Origin: Palaemon carinicauda
Lineage: Eukaryota; Arthropoda; Malacostraca; Decapoda; Palaemonidae
Assembly (NCBI RefSeq): GCF_036898095.1
Contig: NC_090745.1
Span: forward strand, 84,045,178-84,109,177
Length of the DNA: 64,000 bases
Direction of reading: 5' to 3'
This document shows positions 46,161 through 55,853 of this stretch, piece by piece (position 1 is the first letter of the stretch; every line of letters begins with the position of its first letter). Under the pieces are notes generated by a model. The model searched no databases. It was given only the letters and a program-made list of their open reading frames with translations, and was not told where the DNA came from. Position numbers and translations under genes: made by a program.

Positions 46161-46717
46161 GTTTACCATTTATGATTACTTCTACCTTGATATGTTTCTT
46201 TACATTTTCATTGACAGAATTTATGCGAAACACAAAATCAGTTTCTGACTCATCCTGATTATCATGAACATTTTCCGCATTATTCTCTTGACCAATAGTT
46301 TCGACTGCAGCATTTATTTTCTTTGCGTACTGTTTAGAGAATCTACAAGCAGTTGCAAAATGACCCATCTTTTTACAATTCTGGCATGTTTGTCCAGTAG
46401 CAGGGCATTTCTTTGCTTCGTATGCAAGATGATCAGTTTTGCCACACATATAACACTTGGGTTTTTCCTGTTGTATAGGACTGACTCTGATATTTATGAA
46501 CATTAGTGTTAGGCACTTTTCTATGACTAGACTTTGGCATATTCCTTCTCTGATTCTCATTGTTTATCCATTGAAACCTATTGGACTAATTTTAGAATTT
46601 TCCATTCTATTGCTTGTAGAACTACCTATTATGTTACTTTGCCTATTTGATGTTTCTAAAGCTCTGCCTATTATCAATACCTTTTCTAATGTTAAATCTT
46701 TATCTTGCAATAATTTC
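46123..46717 (-). pseudogene. G gag 3' part with zinc knuckles, cut by D5
   Basis: Two Cys/His knuckles: CYMCGKTDHLAYEAKKC (expanded spacing) and CQNCKKMGHFATAC (standard C-x2-C-x4-H-x4-C). Upstream, before a stop near 46560, the frame reads LLQDKDLTLEKVL and RALETSNRQ, the typical end of a Ty3/gypsy capsid. The sequence then ends at 46717 where D5 begins. Confidence 0.82.
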
Positions 46718-47059
46718 TTTTTTGGGCTCAGGCCATGTCGTCCTGATCGAAGGTTCCTTTAAGTAGCTTCCTAGGGTACATTTGACTACAGTGATATTCC
46801 CAGAGAATTCTAACTCCTGGCGCAAATATCCTTAAAGTTTCCTTTTAGGATATCGCATAATATCAGGGGACGTATTCTTGACACGCCATATAGCAATAAT
46901 AAATTTAGCTATTTAGTATTCATTGCTAGGAATTAATTATATTATGCCGATAATATTCACATTAGTTTTGGCGATTTAGGTAGCCGATCTTGTTTACGCT
47001 AGGCGTTCTAGTTTACTTTCGTGCATGATATAAAAAGTGTTTCTGGTGTTATTGGAATT
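46718..47059 (+). repeat. D5 truncated left arm and leader fragment
   Basis: 46718-46893 matches D1 10635-10832; 46894-47059 matches D1 from about 11240. About 410 bp are missing, taking the inner arm and the candidate leader exon. The junction shares AAT. Confidence 0.85.
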
Positions 47060-47480
47060 AAAAACGGATTTTGAATGAAGCAAAAAATCTATTTTTGGGT
47101 GAGATGGCCATGACGTCCTGATGGAAGGTTCCTTCAGTAGCTTCCTGAGGGTATATATGACTACAGTAGATATTCCCAGAGAATTAAACTAAAGGTTTCA
47201 CAGAATTCTAACTTCTGGCGCGAGTACCCATAAGGTTTCCCTTTAGGATATCGTATATCAATAGGGGACGTATGCTTGACACGCCACATGGCTATCTGCA
47301 CCCCGCATAGCATTTACGCTTTGAGGGGGAAGGTGGCAAGTTATGGGAGGAGCCGTTGTAAAGTTATCCTCCTGCGTCACTGTTACGGTACCTCGCGACG
47401 TAAACAAACGGCAGCCATAGCTGTCCGCCATCTTGACTGACGTCACGTCCGCCCGCTTCATTCCTTTTTAGCGTTTCTGT
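47060..47480 (-). repeat. D4 right inverted arm
   Basis: Inverted copy of 55462-55853. Holds GTCCGCCATCTTG (47423-47435, YY1-like) and TGACGTCA (47438-47445, CRE-like). Confidence 0.9.
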
Positions 47481-47545
47481 CAACCTCCACGATGCAATAA
47501 GAAAGGGAGGGGCCTGACAGGCCAGAATAGAAAAAATAGGCCGGG

Positions 47546-47641
47546 TCCATCAGGACGTCATGGCCATCTCACCCAAAAATAGATTTTTCCCTTCGCTCAA
47601 AATCCATTTTTTTGGGCTCAAGCCATGACGTCCTGATGGAA
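47546..47641 (-). repeat. D4 internal complementary region
   Basis: Plus strand: inverse right terminus (47546-47579), spacer with CCCTTCGCTC, left terminus (47606-47640). Carries the same GACGTC variant as the D4 ends. Confidence 0.9.
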
Positions 47642-48429
47642 GTGTACCAGAGAATTAGTGTATCGTGGGTTTTTCCCCATTTCAATACTGCCTTCTACTT
47701 CAAACAATATTCCTTTGGTCTGATGACCTTAGAGACCGTGACATCTCCGTTACATGTCACTACCAGTGGCATAAGCTATGACGTGGCTTCCTGCCCCCCT
47801 GGCAGGGAAGTTCTGTTTGGACAAGAGGAACATCTCGAAGTACCCTGATGAAGATAAACTCACCTGGAGGCGAGGATCGTGCCAGTCTCGTGGACAGATC
47901 AGGAAAGTTAAATATTTGTGAAGGAACCATTATTTCACTTTCTTTGGTGAGCATATCTCAGACAGGAGCAATATTATACATGAATATAATTAAGAATAAT
48001 TAGGGGCATTAAAACTCAACAGTAGTTTATAACCTATGGAAGGGCGAAATAAGATGCATATGATAACGAAATTTTCTATTTTATTCAAGAAAATATTTCC
48101 AATAAAATAAAATAAGGCAAATAATCTACAGCAAAATTATTGATTAACAAACATAGACTAAGGACTGTAAAAGACGATGATGTGGAATCTGAAGGGGAAG
48201 AACTTGCCATTACACACATGAGTTCCAGGGGAACTAGAGTCTTTGAAAGTCACAATACACTTCATGTCCAATAAACATGTGGCACACGTGTTAGAGTCTA
48301 TGTCACTTCACCTTGTAGAAGAACAGTCTTTTGTGACACTGTCACCTGAAATCACTATGTATTGCACTAGGGTCAACACAGGCACCCGTTGAGTTAGAGT
48401 CACGAAATAACTCACTATTCTACACAGCA
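47642..48429 (-). other. D4 3' non-coding region
   Basis: No gene. Contains the GGCTTCCTGCCCCCC block shared with the D2 3' region. Confidence 0.6.
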
Positions 48430-49647
48430 CTAAGCAGCAGGTTTTAATACACTACCTGCGGCTACCACAAATCTCTTCACTCAGTGCACCTGCTTCGCAT
48501 AGTGTTTGAAAAACACTCTCGAGGATTTCCAGCCTGTGAAAGACCAGAGGCTTTCGAAATCCATACCTTGGAAGAAATTTAGGGAAGAGGCAACTTTCCT
48601 AGGATCATGACCTGCGGGTGTACTGTCAGGATCCGCTCTGCGAATAAAGTAGGTGATCTTCGCCCTTAGTTGCTTAAGTGACAGGTCACTGCCCGATGTT
48701 TCTCCTTTAAAAAGCTGTCCTCCGCCAAAGTCTGAAGTTCTTCGAAGATAGACCTTAAGACTCTCCACTGGGCATAGAGAGACATCTTCCTTCAGAGGGC
48801 AGATTCTCCAAGGTCCCCATCTCTTGGTGGGGAGTTCGTTTTTAGCGAGAAACGTAGGGTCAGGGAAGAGGGTAGGTTCCCTTGTATCGGCGAACTGTAT
48901 CTGGCCCTCTTCTCTAGATAATGCCACTATTTCACTGACTCGGGCTCCCGAGGCGAGAGCAAAAAGGAAAATCACTTTTTAAGTCAAGTCTTTCAGAGGG
49001 CAAGATTCGTTGTCCAGGCTAGAGTCAAAGTGGAGCACCTTATCCAGATACCAGGAGATGGGTCTCGGTGGGGGTGCAGGACAGAGTCTAGCACATGCCT
49101 TCGGAAGTTTGTTAAAGATTTCGTTGGACAGATCTATCTGGAAGGCGTACAGTAGTGGTCTTGTCAAGACTGATTTAAAAGTGGAAATCGTGTTGGCTGC
49201 TAAGCCTTGTCCATGAAGGTGAATAAAGAAGGACATACAAAAATCTATGGAGATTTCCGTAGGATCTTTTGCCTTCAAAAAGGACACCCACTTCTTCCAA
49301 GATGACTCATATTGCTTTCTGGTAGACCTTGTTTTCTATTCCTCTAGGAAGTCTAAACATTTCTTTGAGATTCCAAAGCTTTCCTTCACGGCTAGGGAGA
49401 GAAAATCATGAGATGAAGGTCTCAGAATTTCTTTGATGAATCGAAGACAGTCAACTTCTGCACCTGCTGGGAGAGAACTGGGCCCGGCAGAGGGATCAGC
49501 TTGGGCTGTAGCTCCAGGACTAGGGGGAACCAGTTGCTCCGGGGCCACTTGGAAGCCACTAGGGTTGCTGTTCCCTTGAAGGTTCTCAGTTTGGAGAGGA
49601 CTTTCAGAAGAAGATTGGGTGGAGGGAACAGGTAAATCTTGGACCAT
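48430..49647 (-). pseudogene. D4 tyrosine recombinase, three nonsense codons
   Basis: Full-length in a single frame from MVQDLPVPS (49647) to the stop at 48430. No frameshift, but three in-frame stops: TAG after LEE (Tyr in D5), TAA in DLT-x-KVIF (Gln in D5, plus 48976-48978), and TGA after KQVH near 48480. All four catalytic residues are present: SGARVSEI, GHDPRK, KHYAKQ. The start overlaps the RT 3' end. Confidence 0.85.
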
Positions 49648-51310
49648 CTGTTCCAGTCCAGGGACATGGCATCCACCGCTTCCGCTTTGGGGTCCTAGTA
49701 TGGGGCCACGTACAAAGGAAGTTGATTGTTGTCGCTCGTCGCAAAGAGGTCGATCTGCAGTTCCGGGACTTGACGGGAGATGAAGGAGAATGATCTTGCG
49801 TCTAGGGACCATTCCGACTCTATGGGGCTTATCCTCGATAGAGCGTCCGCCGTCAAGTTGTGGAATCCTTGTAGGTGAACTGCAGAATAAGTGCCATTTC
49901 TTCCTGTTCGCTAGGCGGAAAATGGGTAACAGCACTTGGTTGAGTTGGGGCGATCGTGAGCCCTGACGGTTGAGACATCAGACCACAACAGAGCTGTCCA
50001 GAGTTAGACGGATGTGGATCGAAGGACGAGGGGATAGTTTCTTCAGAGTGAGAAGAACCGCCACAGCCTCCAAGATGTTGATGTGAAACGTCTTGAATAG
50101 GGGAGACCACGTTCCTTGAACTTGTCGCTGGTGGGAGTGACCCCCCCCCTCCTTCTAGCGAGGCATCCGTGTGGATGTTGATAGATGGAGGTGGTGGTTG
50201 AAGAGGAACAGATCTTTTCAGGTTCCTTGCCTCCGACCACGGCTTGAGGAGTGAGCGAAGCCTGGTTGGTAGGGGTCTCTTGAGATCTCTTCGAGCGATT
50301 GATGCGTTTCGCTGTGCTCGGAGCACTGGGTCTGTCACTGAAGCGAACTGTAGGGAGCCGAGTACCCGCTCCTGCTGTCGTCTTGAAATCCATTCGGATT
50401 TGAGAAGTCTCTTGACAGATCCGGCTATTTCCTTCCTTTCCTTCAGAGGGATGGAAAGAGGGTGTGACTGAAGATTCCAATGGATTCCCAACCATTGAAA
50501 CTTCTGAGCTGGAGACAGGTGAGACTTTCTGGTGTTGATTTTGAAACCCAGATGTTCCAGGAATTGGGTCACCTTTCTGTAGGCACGCAAGCATCCTTCT
50601 GACGATGTCGCTCAGACCAGCCAATTGTCTAGGTAAGCCATCACCTGGACGCCTTGAAGGCGTAGCTGGTGGACGATCGAGTCTGCAAGCTTCATGAAGA
50701 TTCTTGGAGCCATGTTGAGCCCGAAGGGCATAGCCCTGAAGGCGTACTTTCTTCTTTGAAGCCTGAATCCTAGGTAGGAGGAAGCTTGGTGATTCATTGG
50801 AATGTGCCAATAGGCATCCGCCAGGTCTATTGAGACCGTGTAAGCCTTGTGAGGCAGTAGGGCTCTTATATGTTGAAGAGTCAGCATCTTGAATTTGTTG
50901 TTTGCAATGAACTTGTTGAGAGGGGACAAGTCGAGAATGACTCTGAGTTTGTCTGAGTCTTTCTTGGGAACACAAAACAGTCTTCCCTGGAACCTGGTGG
51001 ACTTCACCCTCTTGATCAAATTCTTGTTCAAGAGCTCTAGGACATATTCTTCTAAGATGGGGGTTGAGGGTTGGAAGAATTGGTGGAAGATTGGAGGTGG
51101 TCTTATCCAACTCCACCCTAGTCCCTTCTTGACGATGCTGTGTGCCCAAGGATCGAAGGTCCAACGATCCTGAAAGTGGTGGAGTCTTCTTCCCACCGGA
51201 AACACTTCATTGCTTCTGGTTTCCCGAGGGTTTACCACCTCGGCCTCCTCTCCCTCTGGAAGGACGACGTGAGGAGTCTCTGCCGGAGCCTCTACCTGTG
51301 GGGCGAAAGG
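49422..51310 (-). pseudogene. D4 RT/RNase H pseudogene, YLDN active site
   Basis: The frame at 51238-50612 is clean from the gag overlap through GRLFCVPKKDSDKLRVILD and SIDLADAYWHI to YLDNWLV: the second active-site Asp is Asn. Trp after LV is then TGA. The next frame (50590-49853) has the thumb and HTDASLEGG (first RNase H Asp), after which the frame shifts. The C-terminal extension ends early at 49422. The usual ATG of the RT frame is ACG here. Confidence 0.85.
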
Positions 51311-53106
51311 TAGTGGACTGTCTTTCGTAGGCAGGAGTAAAGACTGGTGATTGGGACACCACCGGCTGAGGAACCAGCTGAAAGGTCTGCTGCGGCTGGG
51401 CCACTATCTGGGGAGTAGCGGGAGCCGGAAACTGGTTTGGCCTGACGCTGTTGGGGTCAGGGCTTGTTGGACTCCTACTTAGGCTGCGGACCTTCATCCT
51501 GAGAAGATTTCCTCTTTCGAGACATGCCCCACTTGTTGAGAAGGTTCCTATTCTCAGTGGCAGCTTTGTCCGCAATCTCTTTCACCAGATCTGCTGGAAA
51601 GAGGTGTTTTCCCCAGATGTTGGAGGAGACCAGTTTCCGAGGTTCGTGTTTCACAGTTGCATCAGCGAACACGAACTCTCTACAGGCTCTCCGGGCCTTG
51701 ATGAAGCTGTACAAATACTTCAGCAAGGTAGCAAGGTGGGGTTTTGCGAGAACCATGTAGTACCCCGTGACCCGAACGTCCCCGGCCAATGCTTCAAGTT
51801 GTACTTGAAGCGACAAGGAGGTGGCCAGCCTCTCCTTGGTGTCTTGTTCCCGATGCAAAAGGTGGTCATTAAGCTTGGGGAGGTTCTCATTAAACTGACG
51901 TCCAGCGACTTTCCAACCGTGAAGGTAAGTTGGATGTCCTTCCAGCTTTTATTGTTGGGGGGTAAGGCGAGGGAGAGAGGCCTACAATCCTATAATGTAG
52001 GGCAGGGCTTTCCTTCTTCCACCGCCTTCAAGACAACATTCAGAGCCTTTTCTGCAAAGGGAAAGATCATGGTGGGAGGAGCAAGAAAGACAGATGCTTC
52101 TTGCTCAATGCCGGCATCTTAGAGTTAGTGAAGCCTCTAGTCTTGAGGCAGTCAGCCAGCATAGCTTGAGCCTTGGAGTGTTCGAACACGATAACCTCCT
52201 TAGGCTCAGTCTCCTTCTTGGAGACTGGTTCGGACTTGAGTTTGATATAATAGTCCGGGTAGGCTTCAAAATTAGGGTAAAACTACACCTCTTCAAGGGG
52301 ACGGCACCCAATTTGTCGTTAATAAAGATGCGTCCAGTTGTTATCGGCATGTGTTTGGCATACCTCCAGGGGTTTGTCACTGAGCAAGAAGGAAGAGCCT
52401 TGACAGAGATCTCCTTCGGCTGTTTCTTAAACCCCATGAGTTCCCACTTAAGGTCCTCATGACCTTCGCGGAACTTCTCGTTCAGGAATGCCACCAGAGC
52501 TTGGATGGTATCCTGGGTGCCCAGTACCACAGGTATCGAAGCAGCAGAAGTAGAGGGAACTGGCTCCTCAACCACAACAAGAGCCACAGAAGGTGCACGG
52601 GCGATCTCACCCTCAGAATCAGGAAACTCCACCTGATCCTCCTCTTCTTGACCCTCGGCCATGAGGTTCCTTTCAGTATTCTCGGACATATCCGACAACC
52701 TGTCCACCTCGTCAATGTGACAACTTTGGAGAGCGGCCACAACGTCCGGTTCGACCGTTAGTTGGATACAGGGAATCTCATCCTTGGGGATCACGGCATC
52801 AGCAGATGCCTTAGGGAAGAGTAGGGCCTTCATCTTCTCGTTAGAGAGATAAGGCCCTGTGGCGTTTTTCTGGAAACCGCGCACCCACTTGCGCAGTTTC
52901 TCTCGGGCGTTGTCTCAGGCCTCCGCGGACGGAGCGTTGTCAAACGCCTCATCAAGAAGGCCTTTGTAGACGGAACAGGCCTGCGGATCCCAATACCGAA
53001 GGTTCCCCTTCTTGGATGAACATCCAGCGTGGGTCCGGCACTCCAGATGACCGTAGAAATCAGGGAGACGAACACCACAGAAGGTGCTCTCACACTTCAT
53101 GTACTC
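51207..53106 (-). pseudogene. D4 gag pseudogene
   Basis: N terminus KCESTFC ... DFYGHLECRTHAGC ... YWDPQACSV (third Cys is Tyr; last Cys is Tyr). The middle domain NPWRYAKHMP lies in 52884-52105; the MVLAKPHLATLLKYLYSF part in 51858-51475. The C terminus is the RGG box SRGRGGRGGKPSGNQKQ with its stop at 51207, the clearest view of the family's natural gag end. Frameshifts near 52900, 52100 and 51900. Confidence 0.82.
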
Positions 53107-53131
53107 CTGTAAAAGAAAGAGACAATGAGTA
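53106..53131 (-). promoter_or_regulatory. D4 splice-acceptor-like site before gag
   Basis: Minus strand TACTCATT (plus 53124-53131), then TCTCTTTCTTTTACAG ending at 53107. Confidence 0.65.
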
Positions 53132-55387
53132 CTTGGAAGTCAATACAACATGATTTACTGTAATCTTAGATTAGGATTAAGTTAGCAACTTATTATATAT
53201 AAGATTGCATTTGTGTATAAGCTTAGGATAGGTATTGCTAGAAAGGAGGTAGGAAAGACACATATTTGTGACTCCCGCCCAGCCAATTGCCGTGACTTCA
53301 CACTGTAATTAATTCCATAGAACTGATAAGGGTCCCAGAAGAGGAAGAACATCCGTTTCGGATGAGCCAAGCTGAGGCTTCCTTTGGAGAATTACAGAGA
53401 GGGGGAAAGCTGAAATCGTTCAGTTTATATAGAGAAAGGGGATAAGCTAAGCCCCTTTGTAGATTAGGTCCTGGCAAGAGACTGCACAAGGATGCACAGA
53501 ATATGCTGGAAATGTTTTACTGTACAACTATACACAATAGTCTTCGTTCTATGGTATAGATATACCAAAGGAGTACCGGCTATTATACATAGCTGCACAA
53601 TAATAGCTGTGCCGGCAGGAGAGAGGAGTAACTGTCTACTGTAAAGCCAAGACTAGTAGTGCCGGCTGTCTAACGGCGTGCCGGAGGCTCGTCTTACGCT
53701 GGAAAAACTCCACCGAAGATGGACCCATCGCCGCCTACAGTCTAAGTGGCAGAGAGAAGGGATGGCACTTCAGGTAATGGCAGCTCGCCAGCGAGTCGTC
53801 GGCCTCCGGCAGCCGGCAGGCGACCGGCAATGGTAGACTGACACTGAAGTCATCCAATGAGACAGGTAGGTTACCGAAGATGCCGGCGGCTAGCGCCGGC
53901 AAGACAGAGGCAGCAGTAGACCGACACTAGAATAGAGAGAGAGATAGGATAGGAGGGAAGAGAAGGAAGGGTAATACCCGGTACCCATTCTAGTCTTCTT
54001 CCGGAAGGAGTGTTCAGATGAAAGGGAAGGGTGCGACCTTTCATCCGGCGGCAGAGAGCCGGCAGACGGCTATATTGCCTGTGGCAGCCCAAGGGAGGAC
54101 CGGAGAACACTCAAAGAAAGGAGGTCTTCCGCCGGCAGACCGACCGCCGAAACTGTCCCATAGTTCGACTATGTGCGGGAAGTGTAGCAGTACGGACTAC
54201 CTAACAGAAGGACCGAACCGACCCCACAACCCGCCGGCAAGCGGTGGAATTGTAGGACGGCGGACAGGAGTGTGATGGCTAGCCAACACAAAGGGATAGA
54301 GGGGGAGGGGAAAGGGTCCTGAGAGGGAGTGACGGGGGGGAGACGTAGCACCCACCGACACTCCCAGGGGAAGGGAATCTGTTTAAGGCTAGTCTGTCTA
54401 GGAAGGAAAGAACGCTCTCCAACCTAAAGTAGGTTAGCTCATCGTAGGTACAGCACTAGTGTCCTGTCCTAAACTATAAAGAAACAGAATCCCAAGGACT
54501 GCCTAACCTAGGCTAGGAGAACCATTCTCCCAGACTAGGAAAGACAGGGGTAGGACAAGTCGCTAGGCCACAGGGAGGAAGGGTCGTAACCCAACCAAGT
54601 GCAGACTAGGGGGAAGGGCAGAGCCCTTCCACCTTCAGCCTCCAGCAAGGACCAGAAGGAGAAAAATGTTCTCTTAAGGTGAGCTGGGGTGAACTACTAG
54701 TACTCTGAGGTTCTGTCCCAACTCAAGCCATGAACAATGGCGAGGAGAAAGGACGAACAATCCCAGCCTAACCTACCTGAATGCTATTCAAGGTATGGAG
54801 GGCTAGGATGTAGCCTAGGCTACCACAGAGGGAGGAGATTACCTCAAATAAGGTAACTGGGGAGGGGGGGAAGCATACAAGGGCCCCAACGTTAGGTTAG
54901 GGGCAAGGGAGTCAACTGTAAGATCACCGAAAACCCCTTTTATGCTTCCTAGAAGGCGAAAAAACATGTGTGCAATCACTGAATCTTGTATGAATAAATG
55001 CCTAAATCTTCATTTCGTAAAATAACACTAGGAACACTTATCATATCATGCAGGAAGTAAACATGAACACTTAGGCATCGAGCCTAGGGGTTAGGCTAGT
55101 AGTCTAGCATAGGATACGGCTAACTCAGTTCGCCGAAGAATACTGTCGGCATAATATAACTAATTCCTAGTAATGAAGACTAAATAACTAATGATATTTT
55201 AATTAGTTATTAGACCAGGAACGCTGTTCTGGCTAACTAAATAAAGCATGCGAGGCGAACAGCAGCGTCGCAACATGACGCCTCTGGTCAAGGCACAGCT
55301 CCGCCACAAAACATAAGATTTAAGGATAAAAAATCGTTACTTTACGGCTAGAGCTTATTTATACAATACAAGAACATGATACTCAAC
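53132..55387 (-). other. D4 leader region
   Basis: No gene. At least ten CCGG palindromes between 53600 and 54250. Otherwise similar in order to the D1 leader. Confidence 0.6.
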
Positions 55388-55422
55388 TTTCCAGAAGAAG
55401 GCGAGGCTGAAGATTGCGACAT
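55388..55422 (-). CDS. D4 candidate leader exon, MSQSSAS peptide
   Basis: Minus-strand ATG at 55422 opens MSQSSASPSSGK, followed by TTGAGTATC. Aligns with the D1 and D2 peptides with one extra codon. Confidence 0.4.
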
Positions 55423-55461
55423 GTTGCAATAAAATAGCGAACACTGGGAAAAACAGACTCT

Positions 55462-55853
55462 GCAGAAACGCTACGAAAACAGGAATGAAGCGGGCGGACG
55501 TGACGCCAGTCAAGATGGCGGACAGCTATGGCTGCCGTTTGTTTACGTCGCGAGGTACCATAACAGTAACGCAGGAGGATAACTTTGCAACAACTCCTCC
55601 TATAACTTGCCACCTTCCCCCTCGAAGCATAAACGCTATGTGGGGTGCAGATAGCCATGTGGCGTGTCAAGCATACGTCCCCTGTTGATATACGATATCC
55701 TAAAGGGAAACCTTATGGGTACTCGCGCCAGAAGTTAGAATTCTGTGAAACCTTTAGTTTAATTCTCTGGGAATATCTACTGTAGTCATATATACCCTCA
55801 GGAAGCTACTGAAGGAACCTTCCATCAGGATGTCATGGCTTGAGCCCAAAAAT
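55462..55853 (-). repeat. D4 left inverted arm
   Basis: Inverted copy of the right arm, ending in CTTGAGCCCAAAA at 55853. CAAGATGGCGGAC at 55511-55523 is YY1-like. The CRE-like site of the other arm reads TGACGCCA here. Confidence 0.9.

Larger units (their letters stand above)
35554..46717 (-). mobile_element. G: Ty3/gypsy retrotransposon, split by D3 and cut by D5
   Basis: Minus-strand order: gag zinc knuckles (46460-46370), protease, RT, RNase H, integrase, polypurine tract, 3' LTR. D3 is inserted 23 bp into the LTR. D5 starts at 46718 inside gag, so the first part of gag and the 5' LTR should lie beyond D5, outside the window. Better preserved than G0, with few breaks per gene. Confidence 0.85.
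47060..55853 (-). mobile_element. D4: DIRS-like retrotransposon nested in D5
   Basis: Complete layout on the minus strand: left arm 55853-55462, leader, gag, RT/RNase H, YR, ICR 47641-47546, right arm 47480-47060; about 8.8 kb. The termini are a variant with GACGTC in place of GACGAC/GTCGTC, shared by both ends and the ICR, so the ICR has co-evolved with the ends. Confidence 0.92.

Noticed and set aside
43475..46560. Endogenous retrovirus with an envelope gene
   Set aside because: After integrase only about 35 bp precede the LTR, so there is no room for env; domain order and motifs are plain Ty3/gypsy.
53132..55387. Host gene exons in the long leaders
   Set aside because: All frames are short, none resembles a known protein, and the same sequence recurs in other copies of the element.
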